Of a DNA stretch of 60,000 bases, positions 38,601 to 57,277 are shown one piece after another. A program made the position numbers and the translations under genes. How positions within the stretch are numbered: position 1 is the stretch's first letter; each line of letters opens with the position of its first letter. This DNA comes from Tubiluchus corallicola (Eukaryota; Priapulida; Priapulimorpha; Priapulimorphida; Tubiluchidae): positions 161,001-221,000 of the forward strand of contig JAQGDQ010000173.1 of NCBI GenBank assembly GCA_030141605.1. The letters run 5' to 3'. The notes beneath the pieces were generated by a model. The model saw only the letters and a program-made list of their open reading frames with translations, searched no databases and was not told the origin of the DNA.

Positions 38601-41131
38601 TTACACAACCTAATCAAACCGTCACAAGACCAACTGATGCTCAGTCTGGTGCAGTTAGCCAAAGGCATCTGTCGGCCTCATTTTTTAATAAATCGGCAGC
38701 AAATTCTAGCCAAGCTCAAATGGCACAGAATTTGATTTCAAATGTAAACAGCGTTACAGATATGCAAAAAAATATTTCGGGTGGTTCTTCAGAAATGCCC
38801 TCACATCCAGTTCACGGTCGATCTGAGGCAAGATTAATGTCACCTTGGAATCAATTACGTTCGCCCCATCAGACTGACTTGCCTTCAAATCAACCTAATT
38901 ATAATGAGTCAAATATCAAAATGGCCTCTCATTTTTCTCCTCGGAATGTTCATCAGCTCGCTCAGCATCAGTCGGCATCTCCGAACATTGCCCCACAATC
39001 TCCTGCTTCACATTCTATCCAACAGGTGAGCCATCAACAAATTCCCGATCAGCTGACAATTTCACAAAACATTGTACCTCAGTCTCTCCTTCCTGCACAG
39101 CATTTTTCTCAGCATGCTGCTGGTCAGCAAACACCTTCCCCAAATATTGTCCCACACTCTCCCTCTCTTTCTATGCAACGTTTTTCCCACCCAGCAGCTT
39201 CCCTAAATGTTGTTCCAGGGTCTCTCTCCCCATCTATGCAACATTTTTCTGGGAATGTTAATGAACTGTCTAGCCATCAAGCAGCTTCTCCAAATACTGT
39301 ACCACAGTCTACTGTACAAGTTTTTGCTCAGAAGCATCCCCAGTTCTCTGCCCAACAAGCAGTTTCTCCAAGTGTTATCCCACACTCTCCTGTAAATTTC
39401 GTCCCTCAGTCTTCTCCTGTTCCACAGTATCCTGGTCAGCAGACCATTTGCCGAAGTGCTGCCCATCAGTCTCCTGTTGCTCAACATTCTACTTATAATA
39501 TTCACAACTTATCTGATCAGCAAACAGCTTCTCCGAATGTTCCTTTCTCTTCTTCTGTGCACTTTTTTCCTGGGCCAAGTCAGCAACCCCGTGATCACCA
39601 AGCAGTATCCCGAAATGATCCACAGTCTCTTTCATCCTTTCCAAATTCTTCCACTGAGGAAGCTAGGCCTAAACTGTTTCATGGTCAGAGGCGTGTCTCA
39701 CAGGGACATCAGTTTGCTAATTCGGAATTGTTACATTTCAGTAACAGTGGTGGTTATCAAAATATAGATTTTACATCTAAACATCCCGAAGACAATGGAA
39801 GCAGGACACCACTGTCAGCTGATGAACAGGCCTCCATGAAAAGAAAACAAGAAAGGCATCTTAATTCTCCTTTTGGCAGTACTTCCTCGGAATTAGTCGG
39901 AGTTTCGCACCGACAATCATATTTGTCCAGGGAGCCATCTTTCAATCCTTCATTTTTTCCAAATTACTCTACAGTTCAAGGTTATCAGGCAAGTAATTAC
40001 AGTGAAATGCCCCTAGCACCTTTATTTACTAGTCAAGTACCCTCTGTTTCTAAACCTTATTTCTATGCTGATATACAAAACAAGGTTTTCCTACCGAAAT
40101 CAAAATCCATTCAAGGTGATTCTCCTTATTCTGCTCCAGAGGACCCATCTGGTTACTCTAATACTATCTCGAAAGCAGGATTGATATCAAATGATGAAAT
40201 TGTGGTACCGCAGGCATTGGCATTCAACAAACATTCTCACTTTAATACACCACCATCTGTTCACTATGATTATTTTCAAAATCAAAAATTTCCATCACCT
40301 CACATGATTCCACTACATTCACCACTGCATACGAATTATCACAGTGCAGCGAATTACCTTCCTTCTGGTAATCCACCATTCAGGCATCTGCCTACTCCAA
40401 TTCCTCACAGCATATCAAATTCTTACAGAACCCCGTATTTTTCACAGCCATTAAACTCATTATCTAATAGTACCTCATCTTCTGTGCTTCAGTCCAAAGA
40501 AATTTCGGAACAAGTTAGAATATCTGAGCAAGACATGGAAAATATACATATCGAACATGGTTTGCCGCAGCAGTTTGGTGCGAGCCAGGAAAGCGACGTT
40601 ATTCCTGAAGGGGCTGCAAGTTGTGTAACAGAGGGCCGTTCTGACGAGCATGAGTTACCGCGGATAAAAGAATCTCTTTCTGAAAACGTGGATAGGTTTT
40701 TGGACCCAACAGTTGGTGGTGTTGCAGTTGCTTTGTGCCATGGTGCAGTGTTATTTGAATGTGCAAAACGAGAGCTACACGCCACCACGGCAATTAAAAA
40801 CCCAAACAGATTAGCTCCAACGCGAATTTCTCTTGTCTTTTACCAGCACAAAAACCTTAACAGTCGGTACCATGGACTTGCTGAATATGAGAAAAAAGCA
40901 GAAGAAAGACGCCAAGAAAAACTTGCAAAGGGTGAAGAACTGTCGAGAAAAGGACGCAAAAGAAAATTAAGTGCTCATTCGGACGAACCTCTACCTGCCT
41001 GCAAAAACATCCTGCCTTGCTCAGACGGCATTATGACAAAACGTTTCCAGACGCAAACTACGGATACACTTGCTACAATTTTTTCGTATGCATTTACTAA
41101 GGTTACTGGTCCGTATTCTAGATTTATATAG
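16309..41131 (+). CDS. TET: TET methylcytosine dioxygenase (complete coding region)
   Basis: Fe(II)/2-oxoglutarate dioxygenase that oxidises 5-methylcytosine to 5-hydroxymethylcytosine and further, in the nucleus. Nine coding exons (16416-16568, 25689-28755, 30285-30375, 32196-32289, 33217-33425, 34779-34923, 35252-35341, 36547-36684, 36818-41131) splice to 8,301 nt, 2,766 residues. Residues ~1-1060 are disordered, with a polyQ run and NLS-like RKSSCKLKR. Residues ~1065-1283 form the Cys-rich domain ([30 protein letters not shown]). The double-stranded beta-helix follows: HxD ligands His1317 and Asp1319, then a ~1,230-residue insert, then His2650 and 2-oxoglutarate-binding Arg2665, spaced as His1881/Arg1896 in human TET2. 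All catalytic residues are present, so an active enzyme is expected. No CXXC domain was found. The start is the first ATG after an in-frame stop. Confidence 0.95.
17185..17340 (+). repeat. LINE-like 3' tail, copy 2
   Basis: TTCGCCACCCTTTCACCACT and the following ~130 bp closely match 9150-9300; it ends in a TTACTTACTTACTTAC tail. Part of a longer retroposon probably starting near 16880, where GGCTCTAGGTCCTCGTAACA resembles the copy-1 upstream region. Confidence 0.6.
17548..17690 (+). repeat. CT microsatellite
   Basis: Long (CT)n tract with scattered T and A interruptions. The open frame through it on the minus strand (RERERERE) is a by-product of the repeat. A shorter (CT)n follows at about 17806-17825. 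Confidence 0.95.
17970..18445 (-). repeat. LINE 3' region, copy 1 (with partial tandem duplication)
   Basis: Shares TATCACATTCAGTACAATAT and about 450 bp with 48270-48620, where the sequence runs directly into a minus-strand ORF2 C-terminus. So this is the 3' part of a minus-strand LINE. A segment of about 115 bp (ATACACTATCGTTATC and onward) is present twice, at ~18073 and ~18180. The (TTA)n tract at 17971-17990 would be its tail. Confidence 0.65.
20980..21395 (-). pseudogene. LINE ORF2 extreme C-terminus, two tandem remnants
   Basis: The minus-strand frame 20986-21186 contains [20 protein letters not shown] then [16 protein letters not shown], the Cys/His-bearing C-terminal motif (C.C...ETAEH.L..C) of LINE ORF2 proteins. 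A second, diverged copy of the same segment is at about 21280-21395. Both are fragments. Confidence 0.6.
21841..22220 (+). repeat. Minisatellite, 34-bp unit, about 11 copies
   Basis: The unit TTCTTTGGAGTTATTG then TTTTTTAATGTGTTATGA repeats with variation TTAATG/TTAGTG and CTTTGG/CTGTGG. Some units are 33 bp (one T fewer). Inside the TET first intron. Confidence 0.95.
23173..23275 (+). repeat. Short tandem duplication
   Basis: TGCTCTTTGTGCCAGTGCAC and the next ~25 bp (ATAGATAGGTTTATAAAAATG) occur twice, at about 23173 and 23230, separated by 13 bp of unique sequence. Confidence 0.9.
24055..24176 (-). repeat. CAATT-ended retroposon, truncated copy
   Basis: Matches the first ~120 bp of the repeats at 4971 and 35983, then stops after AGATCTAGAACTAGAG. 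The kept end is the tail, so this is a 5'-truncated minus-strand copy. Confidence 0.7.
25123..25597 (-). mobile_element. hAT-like non-autonomous element, copy 2 (inverted), perfect TSD
   Basis: Starts CAGGGGTGTGCAGATTGCGG and ends ATAATTTGCACACCCCTG, flanked by identical 8-bp GTCTAATG (25115-25122 and 25598-25605). It lies in reverse orientation relative to copies at 474 and 34079. The right end is only about 90 bp upstream of the acceptor of the large TET exon. Confidence 0.92.
25689..28755 (+). CDS. TET: TET large N-terminal exon
   Basis: 3,067 nt, phase 0 to phase 1, acceptor TTTTTAG, donor GTAAGT. The frame is open from the acceptor, 27 codons before the first internal ATG, and starts acidic ([16 protein letters not shown]). 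It encodes low-complexity Ser/Gln/Asn/Thr-rich sequence with a polyglutamine tract at about 26157-26192 and a basic patch at about 27053-27090. It ends ECNCTGEGR, the first cysteines of the TET Cys-rich domain. No other domain is recognised. Confidence 0.9.
28756..30284 (+). other. TET: TET intron 2
   Basis: No gene seen. A 16-bp perfect inverted repeat (TTCCTCCATTTCAGTT at 28811-28826 and its complement at 29396-29411) brackets about 570 bp, possibly the ends of an old element. The short frames on either strand show no domain. Confidence 0.45.
30285..30375 (+). CDS. TET: TET exon 3 (start of Cys-rich domain)
   Basis: 91 nt, phase 1 to phase 0 plus 2. Encodes [19 protein letters not shown] and IRKLVEER, nearly identical to vertebrate TETs. 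The donor reads GTATAA, weaker than the others. A 22-bp minisatellite begins about 30 bp after it. Confidence 0.93.
30403..30952 (+). repeat. Minisatellite, 22-bp unit, about 25 copies
   Basis: The unit TTTAGGATGGAGTGTACCTA GA repeats with variants AGGATGG/AGAATGG/AGGACGG and GTGTACC/GGGTACC. It starts about 30 bp after the TET exon 3 donor. Confidence 0.96.
30985..31140. repeat. Retroposon end with AATC tail
   Basis: AATCAATCAATCAATTTATT at about 30988 followed by AT-rich sequence looks like the reverse complement of a retroposon 3' tail. The element body may be interrupted by the following minisatellite. Confidence 0.35.
31160..31650 (+). repeat. Minisatellite, 91-92-bp unit, about five copies
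   Basis: Units start GTGAATGAAAGAA at 31168, 31259, 31351, 31442 and 31534, with a partial restart at 31572. Each contains GGTTAGGGTTAGTAGACAT and GATTAGGGATAGGAAGAAGG. The open frames across it come from the repeat. Confidence 0.93.
32196..32289 (+). CDS. TET: TET exon 4
   Basis: 94 nt. Encodes [20 protein letters not shown] followed by GCPIAKW, matching the KAIRIE/YTGKEG/GCPIAKW block of the TET Cys-rich region. Acceptor TGTAG, donor GTAAGA. Confidence 0.94.
32709..33069 (+). mobile_element. TA-flanked MITE (pogo/Tigger-like ends)
   Basis: Ends CAGTAGTTGTCGCTTAATAG and its diverged inverted partner CTATTAAGCTTCGACTACTG, flanked by TA on both sides. No coding capacity. In the TET intron before exon 5. 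Confidence 0.8.
33217..33425 (+). CDS. TET: TET exon 5
   Basis: 209 nt. Encodes [18 protein letters not shown], a zinc-ligand-bearing HHHCDTAV, and [18 protein letters not shown], ending RRCGLNE. Matches the VVRR...CEAAVIVI...WEGIP...RRCALNE region of vertebrate TETs. Confidence 0.94.
34079..34496 (+). mobile_element. hAT-like non-autonomous element, copy 3
   Basis: Starts CAGGGGTGTGCAAATTATCT and ends GCAGTTTGCACACCCCTG; same family and orientation as 474-949. Flanking 8-mers (CGTCTAAT and ACTTAGAC) do not match. It ends about 280 bp upstream of TET exon 6. Confidence 0.85.
34779..34923 (+). CDS. TET: TET exon 6 (most conserved Cys-rich segment)
   Basis: 145 nt. Encodes [20 protein letters not shown] then [15 protein letters not shown], almost invariant in animal TETs. 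It provides Cys and DNA-contacting residues of the catalytic module. Confidence 0.96.
35252..35341 (+). CDS. TET: TET exon 7
   Basis: 90 nt, phase 0 at both ends. Encodes [20 protein letters not shown] and [10 protein letters not shown], matching the helical linker before the beta-helix. Confidence 0.92.
35492..35822 (+). mobile_element. pogo/Tigger-like MITE, copy 2
   Basis: Same ends as copy 1 (CAGTCAACCCTCGTTAAAC), TA on both sides. It lacks the ~44 bp found only in copy 1. In the intron between TET exons 7 and 8. Confidence 0.87.
35983..36419 (-). repeat. CAATT-ended retroposon, copy 2
   Basis: Nearly identical over ~430 bp to 4971-5405, with few substitutions, which suggests recent activity. 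It ends about 125 bp before the acceptor of TET exon 8. Confidence 0.7.
36547..36684 (+). CDS. TET: TET exon 8 (HxD iron ligands)
   Basis: 138 nt, phase 0 at both ends. Encodes [20 protein letters not shown] and [15 protein letters not shown]. The second His and the Asp of AHSHKD are the HxD Fe(II) ligands. Confidence 0.95.
36818..41131 (+). CDS. TET: TET last coding exon with giant beta-helix insert
   Basis: 4,314 nt, stop TAG at 41129-41131. The first ~60 residues continue the beta-helix ([20 protein letters not shown]). From about 36995 to 40690 it encodes a low-complexity insert rich in Gln, Ser, Asn, Pro and His, including degenerate repeats of the type SPN[IV]VPQSP between about 38940 and 39560. 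The fold resumes with [20 protein letters not shown], then [14 protein letters not shown] and [12 protein letters not shown] basic tail (GRKRK) and about 60 further residues follow. Vertebrate TETs also carry a disordered insert here, but shorter. Confidence 0.95.
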   Translation, partial: VVTLTKHRDLKKPDDEQLHVLPLYVLDTTDEYGSYEGQQEKIRTGAIEVLQAFKKIVRTRSQRVAPCRRVNSKNSCKVPGFTRNSFKFAESRTTAPVVNKNEKNALQECSSPQEYFFNQLKQNPNFLEEQLLMYIQTKNAGSHHASGKSPVKPNSLSEVDRFPKSPSLDRYNSEPLLEKEYPASAPNNQNVLDKRLNSTNQQYNQNFEVDCSGRSSTLGDDDWLGAAVSKLPEKSASNHCNVPIINNVNKIVHNDISQREYSSKNFLCKNNDSDNLSEAHPYVNAALKDTSQYSDQHSNKNLHPQNLNSSLQCNKNTPASQRLNENQANCLSTASNREQRDTGNYKNNLESTSNEQHYNLNSDVNKCSTVMLNSALESSFQCNSEIMQATYSQPLNSDLMATKTALPKKNSIFKKPGPVRGRPRVKTLPKCLLPTSLKKLHKSSLSLPAKHKQFHTPLVKSSLQHKMTGVHSSRMALTRKLQARHNLMMQKYSSYSQQTKPSSPSLNLQQAPHFQKDHSLPSMQSFAAAPHLRQDGSNQDNVFQQHKMQHESLLLTYERFIQEQQNENGKQVLPYDNFLPERHQSDFCSSAKSHITQPNQTVTRPTDAQSGAVSQRHLSASFFNKSAANSSQAQMAQNLISNVNSVTDMQKNISGGSSEMPSHPVHGRSEARLMSPWNQLRSPHQTDLPSNQPNYNESNIKMASHFSPRNVHQLAQHQSASPNIAPQSPASHSIQQVSHQQIPDQLTISQNIVPQSLLPAQHFSQHAAGQQTPSPNIVPHSPSLSMQRFSHPAASLNVVPGSLSPSMQHFSGNVNELSSHQAASPNTVPQSTVQVFAQKHPQFSAQQAVSPSVIPHSPVNFVPQSSPVPQYPGQQTICRSAAHQSPVAQHSTYNIHNLSDQQTASPNVPFSSSVHFFPGPSQQPRDHQAVSRNDPQSLSSFPNSSTEEARPKLFHGQRRVSQGHQFANSELLHFSNSGGYQNIDFTSKHPEDNGSRTPLSADEQASMKRKQERHLNSPFGSTSSELVGVSHRQSYLSREPSFNPSFFPNYSTVQGYQASNYSEMPLAPLFTSQVPSVSKPYFYADIQNKVFLPKSKSIQGDSPYSAPEDPSGYSNTISKAGLISNDEIVVPQALAFNKHSHFNTPPSVHYDYFQNQKFPSPHMIPLHSPLHTNYHSAANYLPSGNPPFRHLPTPIPHSISNSYRTPYFSQPLNSLSNSTSSSVLQSKEISEQVRISEQDMENIHIEHGLPQQFGASQESDVIPEGAASCVTEGRSDEHELPRIKESLSENVDRFLDPTVGGVAVALCHGAVLFECAKRELHATTAIKNPNRLAPTRISLVFYQHKNLNSRYHGLAEYEKKAEERRQEKLAKGEELSRKGRKRKLSAHSDEPLPACKNILPCSDGIMTKRFQTQTTDTLATIFSYAFTKVTGPYSRFI

Positions 41132-43254
41132 ATCACTTTACAACTATGTGTGCTCACAGATAATTCTTTCTGTTCCACTACCAAAAAGCACTGCCATGTA
41201 TATACATCAGACAGATTTTAGATATAATAGATATATGTATATTATAATTATATTATATATAACAGATTGTTAATAATTTTTCTGTATACATGTACATTAT
41301 ACACTATTTTGCATTTAGTCTTGCATTCAGTAATGCAGATACCAACTACCATGTTGCAATTTTTATATAGACTCTACCTGTTTGATAGAGCTACTATATT
41401 AAGTTTATATATTAGCTAGCTCTGCATTTTCCCAAGGTGAATAATTCAAGGTTTCCATTTTCCAAATCATGGAAATTCAACATTACTGACACATTTTCAA
41501 ACATTAATGTGTTTAAATGAGAAGCTTAAAATTTAACTAAAATCGATATTTTTAATGTGTAAAAGTAAATTGCTATATAATGGAAATGCCATATGTTTCT
41601 TCTGCTTTCTTGTAAAATGGCAGAATGTGTAAAGCCTGTAATTGATCCACCGCTAGTTTGCAATTTACTTGCCTGTTTGTTTGATTTTAAATTATTATGT
41701 TGTAGTGTGTTATGTAAATAAGTACCATAAAATTTACGAAACTTAATTTGTGGAGTGCGAATTTGCAATTTTGCGAGTAGTGGTTTAATTTTATGTGTTA
41801 GTGAAAATCATTTATCGTGACTATATTACCAAGTTTGTTAATATATGAATACTGATAATCGTGTTTGTGCAAAGTATGAGACTGCTATAATTTATTGTTC
41901 CTTTTTTATTTTATGATTGTGTCTTAGTTATTTTAGTTCTGTTGTAGTTTTTAACACTACCAAATAACTGAAACATGTATAAACCCTATTATAGCGCGTT
42001 CAAACAAATGCGATTATCATAACTCGAAATTTATTACTCATGTGATGTTGACGATGATAGTTCCAACTGTACAGATGTCATGTACAACTATGACTTCCCT
42101 TACGAAATGTTCAACATAACTTTTGTCACACATGAAAATATCAATGCCATGGTTGCATGTGTTTGAATATACCTTTATATGCCAACTAATTTTGCATTTA
42201 ATGTAGATTTTAAGTATATGTTTTGCCATATTACTGTTATGAAGATGCAAACTATAGTATTTAGTAACTCTCTTTACACGAGCTACTCTGATCTGGTACC
42301 TGTATACCTCTATTGTTGGTTTTTTTTTGCTTACCACAAAAAGTCTTTTTCTTATCTTGTAACTAGAGTTCTATTTCTTCCATTGTTAGTTATTTATAGC
42401 AGGTTTGGGCTTTTAAATAATGTTTTTAATTTTTTATTAAGAATTACAACATTGCCTAGTTGCATTTAAACTTGGTGTTAATCATTAATGATTTTGCCTA
42501 CCACAAATTTTATATTTATTTTAACTTATTAAAGCTTATTTAGCTATATGATTTGTTTTTAACGCTCGTGAGCTTTGTGACACGTGTTTTACTGTTTATT
42601 CTGTCAAAAAATGTTCTAGTAAACTTATTAATGGCCGTGAAACGTTGTTCGCTGCGAATCTGCATCAACACTACTAGGGAGTAATTTAGAACATTATGTG
42701 GTCGATAGTAATTTGTAAATAGTGACAATTTTGTAGGTATAATAATGTAATTAGACAGATGCGATGTTGACGAATTGTTAGTTAAATGTCATAGTGGATT
42801 TGTTCATATTTCAACCATTTTTAACATGTTTATTCTTGTTTGAGCCATTTATGTAATTGGCTTGACCTGGTTTCAGAAAGCTTTGGCCAGGATACTTGGT
42901 GGATTCAGACTGGTCATAGTGGTTAGTTTGGTCCACATGGTCTCTCGGATAGATTCAATTATTTTTTTAGTTAAAGATTTATGTAAATGCTCTTTTTCTA
43001 GTGTACAAACATTCATATTTAGTTAGCATGATCAGTTTAGACTTCTTGAAACCTGAATTTTGTTGACTGTACTGAAGTATATATTGAAAGACCTAATTAA
43101 AGAATGTTTCAGAAATAGTTTCCTGCTGGCGTAAATAGGAGTAAATTGAATAAGTAACTTATTTTGAGATTTCGTGCTGCATGTTAGCGAGTATGTTGAG
43201 CTTAATCGATTTTGTTATATTTACAAGGCAACTCTTGAAATTGTACATAATAAA
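41132..43254 (+). other. TET: TET 3' UTR, to candidate poly(A) signal
   Basis: AT-rich, no other gene seen. The first clear AATAAA after the stop codon that I found is at 43249-43254, followed by a GT-rich stretch (TGTACTGTGTGATG) suitable for cleavage. That gives a 3' UTR of about 2.1 kb. The exact end is inferred. Confidence 0.5.
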
Positions 43255-45567
43255 CCTGTTAATTGTACTGTGTGATGCTGCTTGCTATATTGTTTTTATT
43301 GTTTTATTTGCAGCTTTTATTGTGCGTCTTGTGATTGACTGAATTTAATCAGTCATCAAAATAATATGTATCTTGTGATAAGCTGAAAATATAATTACGG
43401 TACTGAGTAGGATACGTGTGCCTACTACTGTGTTGACAATTGCATGTGCTTATTGTGTTATGATTATGTCGTAGTGTCACACTGTTAGTGGTGAACTAAC
43501 GTTTACTTTAAATTATGTTCTTGACACCAGACAGAAAAGTTATAATAAAACTTGTCTTTATTAACATGATCTTGTATACGGTAATAATGTTCATTTGTTA
43601 CATACTGTTCGTTACCGGATTCTTTGTAATAAGTCCAGTAACATTAGAATGGTCATTTTTTAAAAGTGGCATCATCCCTCTGTTTACACCATGGAAAATT
43701 TTGTGACAATTCTATTGTAATTGAATGCCACTTTTTCAAAATTTGATGCGAAAATCCGGTTTGCCAAACGACTGGGAATATTTCATAAAATTGCTCTTTT
43801 AAAATTTCGTCATAATCTTTTGTGAAACGAGAGACAAAACCAGGTTTTTTCCAAAATACGACAAAGTCGTTGCTATCTTGCAATTGTAACACCTTGTCAC
43901 AAGAACAACAACAGGATCATTAAAATTTTATTTTGCCTTATCTGGAATGGAATTATAGCAAACTCGTTTTGAACATCTGTGCAATATTTAATTGGAAAAG
44001 ATTGCTGTTCGTTAATCTTCCTGCATAAAGCTTATTCAAGTTAGTTTACATACTACTACTAGTAGTATAGAGTACTGACAACACAATCTATGGTACTATT
44101 GTTTAGGTGCATTTACGATGTTTGAGTAATACAGAAACTACAGGGATGAGAATAACAAATTGCAAAAAACTCTGAAACAGGCCCTGGGTTCAAGGGGGCG
44201 AAGCAACAAATTGCAATTTTGTGACCATAGAGAACCTATATCAATCACCTTGTTTCATGCATAATTTAAAATACCCAACTATCAAGGGTACATGATACCT
44301 AATTGATCTCAAAAACGCTCAAGTAGTGGCCGCTCCTATGCAAAAGTATATAAAAACTGTCTGCAATTGACTCAAATAACTCCGCATAATTGATACTATA
44401 TTTTTATACATAGAGATATACACGTGGTTACACTGAGTACGTGATGTAAACAAAGTGACGACCTGCCACCTAGCGGTCAGCTTGTGAAATAATGTACTGT
44501 GTTCGTAAAAATTTTCTCAACGAATTTACGCGATTTACAAAAATGGCACTACTGATCTTCCAAAAACTCGGAATTCCCCGTATCTGCGGAAAATTCTCAT
44601 CCCTGTAACTATGTTTGAGCATTGATTATCAGTGAACAAGTCACAATTCACTAGGCACCACACACTAAACGCACTTCTGTGAGTGAATTGTTTATCACAT
44701 CATTCTTATATTTAAAGGGCATCAATTCATAACTTTCGTGTCAATAGATGTCACGTCACTAAGCAGAACATACTGCTGCTAATGCTGGTTAGTGGTTACG
44801 TTGGCTTCATCAATTGAAATCAATATTAAACCAACAGAAGCTTGAGAATCTTTAACTTTGTGCATTTTCACAAAACACGCAAAACTATACAACTGAAAAT
44901 ACAACAAACTTCTGACGATTAACATAATTTATTTGATTGAAATGCAAAAATATACTATTCAAGATTCAGTAACATCATTAAATTAAACCAAAAATATAAT
45001 TATAATCATAAACTGCAACAGTTTAATTAGAATCAGATATGATGATTGTAAACATTGAAAAATATACCAAAAATTTGAAGTAAAAGACTTTATAAAAATG
45101 CCAAAAGAGGCTAATTAATGGATGATTTTCAATAATAAGAGCATCTCATAATCTTACTTCTATTTGACAGAAAGTGATTAGTACGCAGACATATTAAATT
45201 AGTGATAAGTGAAGTTTTGGCACAATACAAATGGAAGATGCTAATATTCTATAAAATACTATAGAAAACGATACAAAGTTAATGAACTGCACTATTGTGC
45301 AGAATACTAATGAGCTCTACTTGCTATTTCTTACTCATGAAACATAAGAGCGGATGATATGCCACTTAAGACTTGAATATAACCTTTTAGAATTTGTAAA
45401 TGTAAAACAAATCCTCGTGGTTTTAACCAAGTAGAAAACAAACCGTTTCTTGTCAGTCGGCAGAGGCACTATGTCAAATTACTTCATCTCAAGTGTATAG
45501 GTATGATCCCAGTCCCATACAGTATACCATCACAAAACCATAGGTTCAAATACAAGCTGGGTTCATA
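43255..45567. other. Spacer between convergent TET and PAK genes
   Basis: Holds one MITE (44141-44605). Around 43640-43740 the sequences TTTTTAAAAGTGGCATC and GAATGCCACTTTTTCAAAA form an imperfect inverted repeat. The minus-strand frame at 43653-43892 matches no family I recognise. No gene supported. Confidence 0.5.
44141..44605 (-). mobile_element. CAGGGATGAGAAT-ended MITE, copy 2 (inverted)
   Basis: Starts CAGGGATGAGAATAACAAAT and ends AATTCTCATCCCTG. The interior is the reverse complement of the copy at 14650-15277, without the internal duplication. Confidence 0.87.
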
Positions 45568-46066
45568 TTTATTCATCGACGAATTGTTTCAATAACAAAT
45601 ACACGATTACAAACTTTCAGTTGAAATTGTATTAGCGCATTTATAGTAGGTTTTAGATTTCAGGGACAAATAATACTGGCATTATATTATTGCTTATAAA
45701 ATAGTAGTGTTTGCACCGGATTACAAAATAAATACGCATCACAGTCGTGTTGATTTTTGTAATATAATAACAGTTGGTTTATACAATCAGCCTTTCGTGA
45801 ACACAAATAGTTGACGCTGTTTTAGGCAGTGATAGTGCAGTGAGCAATTTTACTCTGACACACACAGGCGATTCCAAAAAAACTGTAATGAATCACATTG
45901 CCCAATGCAATATCTCAAATAGACTTAGTATTTTTATAGTGGGTAGTGTAAATTCAGAAGCATAATTACATCATAGCGACAGAAACATATTCATGTTTGT
46001 TGAAATCATAACATTTAGAATTTTATCACCAATGTCACATGCATAAAAAAAATCAATAGAAATAAA
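45568..46066 (-). other. PAK: PAK 3' UTR with candidate poly(A) signal
   Basis: The first AATAAA on the minus strand after the stop that I found is at 45568-45573 (TTTATT on the plus strand). This gives a 3' UTR of about 500 nt. Inferred only. Confidence 0.4.

Positions 46067-57277
<11,211 letters not shown>

Noticed and set aside
43653-43892. 79-codon minus-strand frame between TET and PAK
   Set aside because: Looks protein-like in composition but no family is recognised and it overlaps an imperfect inverted repeat.
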